Shown: in pieces, positions 53,171 to 59,831 of the stretch
Numbering within the stretch: position 1 is the first letter of the stretch
Layout of the letters: every line of letters begins with the position of its first letter
DNA from: Bacteroidales bacterium
Lineage (GTDB): Bacteria > Bacteroidota > Bacteroidia > Bacteroidales > F082
Length of the DNA: 64,000 nucleotides
Assembly: GCA_028704385.1 (NCBI GenBank)
Contig: JAQVLA010000015.1
Span: 1-64,000 of the forward strand
Direction: 5' to 3'
Position numbers and translations under genes: made by a program
Notes under the pieces: generated by a model
What the model saw: the letters and a program-made list of their open reading frames with translations, nothing else
Database searches by the model: none
What the model was told of the DNA's origin: nothing

Positions 53171-53404
53171 ATGGCAAAAAGTTCCAAATCTGCCAAACGG
53201 CGGCGCAGGAAGTTTAAAACAATCACTTTTAAACTTACCGAAGGGCAGTATCGCTCACTTACGAATTACTGCAAAGCCCGAAAGACAACACCTATCAAAC
53301 TGATTAAGCGTAATATAGGGAGGTTTATCACCGCTTATACTTATGATGTGCCACCCGATTTTTATGTTACCGAAAATCAACTGGAGTTATTTCGTGAGGA
53401 ATAA
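53171..53404 (+). CDS. Small basic protein of unknown function
   Basis: The 77-residue protein opens with a strongly basic tail (KSSKSAKRRRRKFK) followed by a strand-helix-helix pattern (TITFKLTEGQYRSLTNYCKARKTTPIKLIKRNIGRFI) reminiscent of a ribbon-helix-helix DNA-binding fold, then an acidic C-terminus (LELFREE). Such a layout would suit nucleic-acid binding, but no family was recognised. It lies 54 bp after glmM and faces recR tail to tail with only 6 bp between stops. Good codon use and a tight fit between neighbours support it as real. Confidence 0.6.
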   Translation: MAKSSKSAKRRRRKFKTITFKLTEGQYRSLTNYCKARKTTPIKLIKRNIGRFITAYTYDVPPDFYVTENQLELFREE

Positions 53405-53410
53405 ATTAAT

Positions 53411-54037
53411 CTAAAGATGAAAAGTTGTCCGATTGAGTATTGATCTGCTTAACGTAACTTCATCTGCATATTCCAGTGCATCACCAATGGCTATGCCTTT
53501 TGAAATGGTAGTGACTTTACCTTTAAAATCATGCAATTGTTTAAAGATGTAGTAGTTAGTTGTGTCGCCCTCTATGGTTGCCGGCAAGGCGAGGATGATT
53601 TCATTAAACTGTTCCACATGAGTGCGTTGTATCAGGCTGTCGATATGAAGGTCAGTGGGGCTGATGCCTTCAACCGGACTGATCACACCACCCAGCACAT
53701 GATACAAGCCATTAAAAGTGGCCGTACGTTCAATGGCCAACACATCGCGCAGGTCAGCCACTACACACAGGCTGTTTTCGTCGCGGCGCGGGTTGGCACA
53801 GATGGCACAAACAGGAGTGTCGCTGATGTTATGGCAGCGTTCGCAAAGCAGGATACGAGAACGCATCTGCGTGATTGCCTGGGCCAGAGCTTCCGTTTTG
53901 GCAGGCTCTTCGCGCAGCAGATGCAAGGCCAAACGCAAGGCCGTTTTTTTGCCGATGCCGGGCAAACGGGATAACTCATTCACGGCATTTTCGAGGAGTA
54001 CAGAGGAATATTCAGACACAGATAAGCTTTTTGGCAA
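53411..54037 (-). CDS. recR: Recombination mediator RecR
   Basis: The 208-residue protein has the RecR layout: helix-hairpin-helix (LSRLPGIGKKTALRLALHLL), a four-Cys zinc finger (CERCHNISDTPVCAICANP), a Toprim domain (LCVVADLRDVLAIERT ... YHVLGGVISPVEGISP) and a C-terminal Walker-like strand region. With RecF and RecO it loads RecA on gapped DNA. The start is taken as TTG at 54037; a GTG at 54019 is also possible, since the first residues are not conserved. It is read away from the divergent YwqK-like gene, 35 bp away. Confidence 0.95.
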   Translation of the reverse strand: MPKSLSVSEYSSVLLENAVNELSRLPGIGKKTALRLALHLLREEPAKTEALAQAITQMRSRILLCERCHNISDTPVCAICANPRRDENSLCVVADLRDVLAIERTATFNGLYHVLGGVISPVEGISPTDLHIDSLIQRTHVEQFNEIILALPATIEGDTTNYYIFKQLHDFKGKVTTISKGIAIGDALEYADEVTLSRSILNRTTFHL

Positions 54038-54072
54038 AAATACGTTATTTCAACTAAGCAAGCTACAACAGT

Positions 54073-54792
54073 ATGATGATGAAATTGAAAACAGTTCGAA
54101 TTAAATCTTTTCTGACCAAGTTGATTTTACTTTCCGTTTTTGGATGGATAATTCCGCAACTTGCACTCGCACAGGAAATGCTTAATCTGTCCGACGAAAA
54201 CGGAAAAAAAACCGGCCTTTGGAAAGGCTTTTATCAGGACGGAAGTCTGCGCTACGAAGGCAGTTTTTTAAACGACAGGCCACAAGGTATTTTCAGATAT
54301 TATGATGAATCCGGCAGATTAAAAGCTACCAACAGCTTTGACCATACCGGCCGAAAAGCCTGGCACCGGGCATTTGATTCTACAGGGTTTCTGCTGGCAG
54401 AGGGCATTTACCTTAATCAGAAAAAGGATAGTGTATGGACGTATTACAGTGCGGCTGACAGTGCTGTTATTGCCCGTGAAGCCTACCAGTTTGATCAAAA
54501 ACATGGCCTTTCGGTAACTTATTATCCGCAGTCTGGCCAGCCAGCCGAAGAATTATTTTACGAAAATGGAAAACTACAAGGTGTTTGGAATAAATACTTT
54601 GATGATGGAACCCTTATGACTTCAGGTTTTTATGAAAATGACAAATTGAACGGCCCTTTTACTACCTATCATCCTAATGGCCAAGTCAGTATTAGCGGAC
54701 AATATGAGAATGATCTGCAATATGGAATTTGGGAGTTTTTTGATGAAGACGGTAATCTGATCAATACAGAGAAATATAAGATCAGAGAATAA
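54073..54792 (+). CDS. YwqK-like (MORN-type repeat) exported protein
   Basis: This 239-residue protein starts with a signal peptide (hydrophobic LILLSVFGWIIPQL, cleavage near ALAQ). The mature part is a run of about nine 23-residue beta-hairpin repeats of the toxin_YwqK/MORN_2 type, with the pattern Gly-x-W/Y-x2-Y-x2-D/N-G (GLWKGFYQDGSLRYEGSF, GVWNKYFDDGTLMTSGFY, GPFTTYHPNGQVSISGQY). Such repeats are often annotated as YwqK antitoxins, but no toxin gene is adjacent. Periplasmic or surface location is likely; function unknown. A second YwqK-like gene lies at 59172-59828. Confidence 0.8.
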   Translation: MMMKLKTVRIKSFLTKLILLSVFGWIIPQLALAQEMLNLSDENGKKTGLWKGFYQDGSLRYEGSFLNDRPQGIFRYYDESGRLKATNSFDHTGRKAWHRAFDSTGFLLAEGIYLNQKKDSVWTYYSAADSAVIAREAYQFDQKHGLSVTYYPQSGQPAEELFYENGKLQGVWNKYFDDGTLMTSGFYENDKLNGPFTTYHPNGQVSISGQYENDLQYGIWEFFDEDGNLINTEKYKIRE

Positions 54793-55389
54793 GTTATGGA
54801 TTGATTTCAGCGCTGGAATCCAGATTTTATTGGTAGGAGGTTTCACCCTTATCCGGTGATATTTTCTTTAGAACAGTCAATTGATAAATCTAATTTCAAT
54901 TGTTATTTGATTATTATTCCTGAGATAATAATATAATTAACCATTAATTTTCAAGGACGGTCAGGCCAAATAAAAACCGGCCTTACATTCGTTAAATTCA
55001 GGATAATTCACAACAGGCGATTTAATACGGTATTGAAAGTCAATAATGTTTTATGAGTATCACGAATCATGAATAATACTATAATAATTTTCTTTGTTTG
55101 TCCTGTCCCAAAAGGGGGCAAAGTAAATCAATCACTCACGCTCTATTTGCAGGGATAAATTATTGATATTTGGTTAAATACTAAAATTATGTTCATCAAT
55201 CCCGACAAGCAATTATTATTTTAAACAGCAGGCTTGAAACGGCTAACTTGATGAAAACTGAATCTGCCTCGTTGATTGAATTAAGCACAAATTGTTAAAT
55301 TTGGACTGGCTAATGAAAATGATTTTTTCTTAACTTACATGATTCACAATGAATTGGTGATGTTATTAATGAGATAAAGTGTAAGATAA
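54793..55389 (+). other. 597-bp gene-poor region
   Basis: No gene, tRNA or riboswitch could be supported. It contains an AT-rich hairpin (ATTATTAT/ATAATAAT near 54912-54934), a short GC repeat (AGGCC/GGCCT near 54965-54985) and the promoter at 55272-55303. The low GC and lack of any ORF with family features suggest degraded or regulatory DNA. Confidence 0.5.
55272..55303 (+). promoter_or_regulatory. Candidate promoter of the GT39-type gene
   Basis: TTG at 55272-55274 and TAAATTTG at 55296-55303, spacing 21 bp (17 bp from a second TTG at 55276). The -7 is good, the spacing slightly off. ATG follows at 55390. Confidence 0.4.
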
Positions 55390-56802
55390 ATGAACATTAA
55401 AATACTATTCAGGGATATCCGATTCTGGATATTTTTCTTTTTTGTGATCAGATTGATTGGAATTACAGATCCACCCCTGGAAATAGGCCACAATTGGCGA
55501 CAGTCTACTGTTACGATGGTTGCCAGAAACTTTTTGGAAGTTGATAACAATATATTTTTCCCGAGAATTGATATTGCCGGCGAAAAAACCGGAATAACGG
55601 GCATGGAGTTTCCCTTATTTAATTATTTGATTTATCTGGTAGCCAAGATTTTTGGTTATCAACACTGGTATGGCCGGCTCATCAATTTATTGGTGTCATG
55701 TGTCGGGCTTTGGTTCTTTTACAAACTGACGGGTAAATATTTTACCAGACAAACGGCATTTAATGCTACCATCATTTTAACTGTTTCCATCTGGTTTCAG
55801 TTTTCCCGAAAAATAATGCCTGACACTTTCTCAATGTCGTTGATCCTTGCAAGTATCTATTATGGAAGCAATTATTTAGACAACACATCCCGAAAATATG
55901 CCTTGATCCATTTGATTTTTTATGGGTTCCTGATGATGCTGGGAACTTTATCAAAACTTCCTTCTGCTTTTCTGCTCGTAGTTTTTGCTGTTTTTGTTTT
56001 CAATCGCGGCATTCCTGTAAAAAGAAAAATTGTCTTTTTTGTTGTTTCATTCATAGGCCTTTTGCCTGTTGTGCTTTGGTATTATTATTGGGTTCCTTAT
56101 CTGGTAGAAGAATTTGGATTTTTGCACTTTTTTATGGGTAAAAGTATTAGTCAGGGTTTTGGAGAGATTTTTCAAAACCTGAATGAAACACTTGAGAAGT
56201 TTTACGAAACAGCCATAAAATTCATTGCATTTGCGCTGTTTATCTATGGGCTGGCCTTGTCATTTGTAAAAAACGACCGTAAGATTTATTTGATTTTTAT
56301 TTTGACATTTATAAGCTTTTTAATAATAATATTTAAAGCTGGGCATACCTTTGCCTATCATAGTTATTATATCGTTCCTTTTGTTCCGGTAATGGCCTTA
56401 ATAGCAGGGTACGGACTTTCGTCCATAAGGAATTCAAAGCTTGCGATAATCCTTCTGATTGCCTTGTCCGTTGAAGGTATTGCCAATCAGCAACATGATT
56501 TTAGAATCAAAGATAAGGATAAAGAATTGCTGAGTCTTGAAGATGACCTTAACAAAGTATCGTTGCCGGACGATTTGATCTTGATAAATAGTGGTGAGTA
56601 CCCCACCCCGATGTATTTTGCTCATCGAAAAGGATGGGTCAATAGCAACGAACAAATTAGAGACACGAATTATATTGAATCTCTAAAGGATAAAGGCTTG
56701 AAATTTGTAGTAATCCTAAAGAAGAGTTTTGGAAACGAGATATCTTTATCAAGTTATAAAAAAGTGTTTGAAAATGAGGATTACTGCATTTATGAATTGT
56801 AA
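55390..56802 (+). CDS. Glycosyltransferase family 39-type membrane protein (ArnT-like)
   Basis: The 470-residue protein has an N-terminal helix, a loop with DPPLEIGHNWRQSTVTMVARNF (the periplasmic loop with an Asp typical of the GT39/GT83 PMT fold), and about ten further helices. A soluble domain follows from about residue 395. These enzymes use polyprenyl-phosphate-linked sugars to modify lipids or proteins on the periplasmic side. It stands alone between a 597-bp gap and the AI-2E gene on the opposite strand. Acceptor and sugar unknown. Confidence 0.75.
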   Translation: MNIKILFRDIRFWIFFFFVIRLIGITDPPLEIGHNWRQSTVTMVARNFLEVDNNIFFPRIDIAGEKTGITGMEFPLFNYLIYLVAKIFGYQHWYGRLINLLVSCVGLWFFYKLTGKYFTRQTAFNATIILTVSIWFQFSRKIMPDTFSMSLILASIYYGSNYLDNTSRKYALIHLIFYGFLMMLGTLSKLPSAFLLVVFAVFVFNRGIPVKRKIVFFVVSFIGLLPVVLWYYYWVPYLVEEFGFLHFFMGKSISQGFGEIFQNLNETLEKFYETAIKFIAFALFIYGLALSFVKNDRKIYLIFILTFISFLIIIFKAGHTFAYHSYYIVPFVPVMALIAGYGLSSIRNSKLAIILLIALSVEGIANQQHDFRIKDKDKELLSLEDDLNKVSLPDDLILINSGEYPTPMYFAHRKGWVNSNEQIRDTNYIESLKDKGLKFVVILKKSFGNEISLSSYKKVFENEDYCIYEL

Positions 56803-56878
56803 GTCGTCGGCTAAATATTGGCTTATACTATATGATTTCGATTGATTTTATCGGAAGCCTCCGGTAATTAATGCCTAA

Positions 56879-57919
56879 TTACTTCATCAACACAGCCAGT
56901 TTTCTGCTTGCCGGAAACTGCTCCATCAGGGTTTTGAGTAGCACAGTAATGGGTATTGAGAGGATCAATCCAGGAACACCCCACAGATAACCCCAAAACA
57001 TCAGCATAACCAGCACCGTTATCACATTGATGGAAAAGGATTTGCCCATCAGCACCGGCTCAAGCACCGATCCAAAAAGCAGCTGCACTCCCGTATATAA
57101 GAGACTTACAAGTAAAATTGTTCCGGGTGATTCAAGTTCGATAAAGGCAAACAGGGCTGCCAGCACAGTGGCTATCACCGATCCAATCATTTGAACGAAA
57201 TTGATGGCAAAGGCAAACACTGCCCAGAAAAGCGGAAAGCTGATACCAAAACTCCAGGCAATCAAGCCAAAACCCAGCCCTGTAAAAAAACTCATCAGAA
57301 ACTTCACTTTTAAAAACTTCACGATACTGCGCTCAATGGCCAAATACGTCTTGATGGTCTGTGTGCGCCTTAGCAAGAGCGATTCATGCATCAGCAGTTT
57401 GAAGTTGAATGTGCCCGCCAATATCAAAACAAGAAAGAAAAGCGTCATCAGCAGCGTGACCAGCGTCTGCTGAAAAAACATAAAGGTATCTCCAAAATTC
57501 TGGTAAAGCTTCTCGTTGATTTGCGGGTTCATCAAAATGCTTTTTATGGTGCTCTCGCCCTCAACAGTTTGAAAACCCAGCAACTCAGCATGGGGTAAAA
57601 CCAGATCGCCGATTTTGTCGTCGAGTTTGTAGTAAAGGATTTCCTTACCTGCCATGATTTCGTTTCCGGTGCGGCTGATCAGCTTAACAGCGCCATAAAA
57701 GGTGCCGGCAATGATCAGGATAACCGCTGCAAGTGCCAGTATCCGGTGAAGCCCTCTTTTGTGCATCCAACGCAGCATGGGGATAAACAACAACGAAATA
57801 AAGAACGCAAACATCAAGGGGGCAAAGATGAAATGCAGCTCCTTAAGGATATAAAAAACCAGGGGGATGGCCAATACCAGCAGGAGTTTGTTTGTTGTAC
57901 TCTGATCTTTGAGACGCAT
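56879..57919 (-). CDS. AI-2E family transporter (TqsA/PerM-like)
   Basis: The 346-residue protein has about seven helices and an extended soluble middle. Family marks: HFIFAPLMFAFFISLLFIPMLRWMHKRGL near the N-terminus and, near the C-terminus, VLEPVLMGKSFSINVITVLVMLMFWGYLWGVPGLILSIPI. Such proteins include the AI-2 exporter TqsA and Na+/H+ antiporter-like members; the substrate cannot be assigned. It is followed in the same direction by no close gene and lies 54 bp downstream of a small lipoprotein gene. Confidence 0.9.
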   Translation of the reverse strand: MRLKDQSTTNKLLLVLAIPLVFYILKELHFIFAPLMFAFFISLLFIPMLRWMHKRGLHRILALAAVILIIAGTFYGAVKLISRTGNEIMAGKEILYYKLDDKIGDLVLPHAELLGFQTVEGESTIKSILMNPQINEKLYQNFGDTFMFFQQTLVTLLMTLFFLVLILAGTFNFKLLMHESLLLRRTQTIKTYLAIERSIVKFLKVKFLMSFFTGLGFGLIAWSFGISFPLFWAVFAFAINFVQMIGSVIATVLAALFAFIELESPGTILLVSLLYTGVQLLFGSVLEPVLMGKSFSINVITVLVMLMFWGYLWGVPGLILSIPITVLLKTLMEQFPASRKLAVLMK

Positions 57920-57973
57920 TGACGATTTACTTTTTAAAATGAATGCAGGTAAAAACAGATTTATTTTCTGATC

Positions 57974-58657
57974 TTAATAACACTCCATCTCCGGAAAAGT
58001 TTGTTTCACTTTCTGAATCGTGAGTGCAGCCTTTAAACTGCTTTCTGATTGATCGTTACGTGATAAACGGGCATCCACCTGCATAAAAAGTTTGTCACGG
58101 CCTGTGTTTTCGCGATGTAGCAGATAAGCTCTTTCGGCCTCAATATTAGCTTCGGTCATCAGCACAGGTATCGTTTTAGTAGCTTCGCAAAAGCTCAAAC
58201 TGGCAGCATCGGCAAACCAGCGATAAGCTCCTGTAATCTCAAAACTAAGCCTGGCAGCACTGTCAGAAGATATTTCGGAGAGGAGGAATTTCTTTTCTTT
58301 CAGGATGGATTCACCAGCGTTATTTAAAACCTCCAATTGTCTGCCGGACCATCTGGACAACAAACGGCTCTCGTTGCCTCCATCAAGCAGCAACTGTTCG
58401 TTTTTGAATTGCCAGTTTCCGGCATTAGCCTGCCATTGTGTTTCGTCGTTTACACGTTTCAGCAGCAGGAAGAGGCTGTCGGGTAGCAGCATCACAACCG
58501 TGTGCATGGATTCCTGATCTGAAAAAATGTATGAACCACTGAAATAGTGACCGTTACCATTAAAAACAAAACTTTCTGTTTCCTGTCTTGAAGCTTGCGG
58601 TGTGCAGGAGATAAACAGGGAAAGCAGTGCAGCGAATAGCAAAATTAAGGGTTTCAT
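57974..58657 (-). CDS. Hypothetical lipoprotein
   Basis: The 227-residue protein has a lipoprotein signal peptide with lipobox FISC (Cys18). The mature part shows a beta-rich N-terminal half (FNGNGHYFSGSYIFSDQESMHTVVMLLPDSLFLLLKR) of the copper-resistance NlpE-like or lipocalin-like kind and a less regular C-terminal half. No family was recognised with confidence. It overlaps the upstream DUF1648 gene by 4 bp (ATGA), so it is co-translated in the guaA-to-lipoprotein run. Function unknown. Confidence 0.7.
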   Translation of the reverse strand: MKPLILLFAALLSLFISCTPQASRQETESFVFNGNGHYFSGSYIFSDQESMHTVVMLLPDSLFLLLKRVNDETQWQANAGNWQFKNEQLLLDGGNESRLLSRWSGRQLEVLNNAGESILKEKKFLLSEISSDSAARLSFEITGAYRWFADAASLSFCEATKTIPVLMTEANIEAERAYLLHRENTGRDKLFMQVDARLSRNDQSESSLKAALTIQKVKQTFPEMECY

Positions 58658-59163
58658 TTTTGGGATTTCTTGGGTGATAGATTAAGGAAATAAATGATCA
58701 AAGGTAAAAACGTGACCGCCAGTATCGCGGGCATCAGCCAGACCAACATTCCGGAAGCTTCTTCCTGCCTGGCACTTTGATACATGGCGAAGGTGATAAA
58801 CAGAAAAATCAGTAATATGCTGATCTTGAGCCAACGAATCAAACGCATTGCCAAACGGTACTGAAACTCCCGGTTTTCTGCTGTGATTTTTATTGGGTAG
58901 TTAAAGATATGGGGAAATTTATTGAGCCATGTCAGCCCAACAAAGGTCATTGTTCCAATCAGTTGTAAAACCATTAGAGTGATTTTATTTCCATAGCCAT
59001 CGGGCTGGCCTTTTACATTAAAGTGAACGGCAATTTCCTCCGGACTTTCAACATAAGCCCACAGGGCAAAGATCCAGCCGGCAAGCAATAACAAATAACC
59101 AAACCATTCAATTTGTATGTCCCCAGATGTAGGTTTTGGACAGAATTTGGGTTGACTATTCAT
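58654..59163 (-). CDS. DUF1648 domain membrane protein
   Basis: The 169-residue protein has four helices: about 22-40, 62-82, 106-125 and 139-157. Between the first two is the DUF1648 signature ESPEEIAVHFNVKGQPDGYGNK, known from SdpI-like and related small membrane proteins. The cytosolic ends are short and basic. Members of this group include immunity and signalling proteins, but no toxin gene of the Sdp type is nearby, so the role is open. It overlaps the lipoprotein gene by 4 bp and lies 8 bp after the YwqK lipoprotein gene. Confidence 0.82.
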   Translation of the reverse strand: MNSQPKFCPKPTSGDIQIEWFGYLLLLAGWIFALWAYVESPEEIAVHFNVKGQPDGYGNKITLMVLQLIGTMTFVGLTWLNKFPHIFNYPIKITAENREFQYRLAMRLIRWLKISILLIFLFITFAMYQSARQEEASGMLVWLMPAILAVTFLPLIIYFLNLSPKKSQK

Positions 59164-59171
59164 GATCCTGA

Positions 59172-59828
59172 TTAATAATCCTGAGGAATTTCTTCGGTCA
59201 GCTCACCCGCTTCATAAACTCTAATTAGGCTGAGTTTGCCTTCATAATTGAAAAACTCTTCCTTTCCGTGTTTTTTATTGTCTTTGTAACGGGTAATCAT
59301 ACTCACGACCCCGTTTTCGTGATAGGCTTTTTGAATGCCGGTTCCCATCTCAAAATCAGCCTTGGCAGCCATATTGCCATCAGCATGAAAGTAGAACCAG
59401 GTGCCATCCATCATGCCGTTGGAATAAGCTCCTTCTATCATGGTTTTTCCATTTTCATACCATCTGTAATAGGGGCCGTGCAGGGTGTCGTTTTGGTAAT
59501 ATTCACTGATCACTTTTTTGCCTTCAATGCTATATATCAGAAAAACACTGTCGAGCGAATTATCTTTGTAAAACGCCTCAGATTGCAGTTGACCGTTCTC
59601 GTGCCAGCGGGTCATTTTCCCGTTTAGCTGATTATTTTCATAATAGGCTGTCATCTGCGGGATGCCGTTCTCGTAGTACCATTTGCAATCACCATGAAGC
59701 AGTTCGTCCTTGTAGCTTAACTCTGATTTCAATTTTCCGTTTTCCCAATAGGAAGATTTAGGGCCTGATTCACAGCCGGTAAACACGAAAAGCAAAATTG
59801 TCAGAGAAGCAAAAATCACATTTTTCAT
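59172..59828 (-). CDS. YwqK-like (MORN-type repeat) lipoprotein
   Basis: The 218-residue protein has a signal peptide with lipobox FTGC (Cys19) and then about eight 23-residue YwqK/MORN_2 hairpin repeats (SYWENGKLKSELSYKDELLHG, YYENGIPQMTAYYENNQLNG, WHENGQLQSEAFYKDNSL). It differs from the other YwqK-like protein of this window (54073) in having a lipid anchor. It lies 3 bp downstream of the LysM protein gene on the same strand, hence probably in its operon. Role unknown; surface or periplasmic exposure is inferred. Confidence 0.8.
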   Translation of the reverse strand: MKNVIFASLTILLFVFTGCESGPKSSYWENGKLKSELSYKDELLHGDCKWYYENGIPQMTAYYENNQLNGKMTRWHENGQLQSEAFYKDNSLDSVFLIYSIEGKKVISEYYQNDTLHGPYYRWYENGKTMIEGAYSNGMMDGTWFYFHADGNMAAKADFEMGTGIQKAYHENGVVSMITRYKDNKKHGKEEFFNYEGKLSLIRVYEAGELTEEIPQDY

Positions 59829-59831
59829 CGG

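Noticed and set aside
54912-54985. Terminator or small RNA from the inverted repeats in the 597-bp gap
   Set aside because: The stems are short or AT-only and no T-run follows on either strand, so neither call could be supported.
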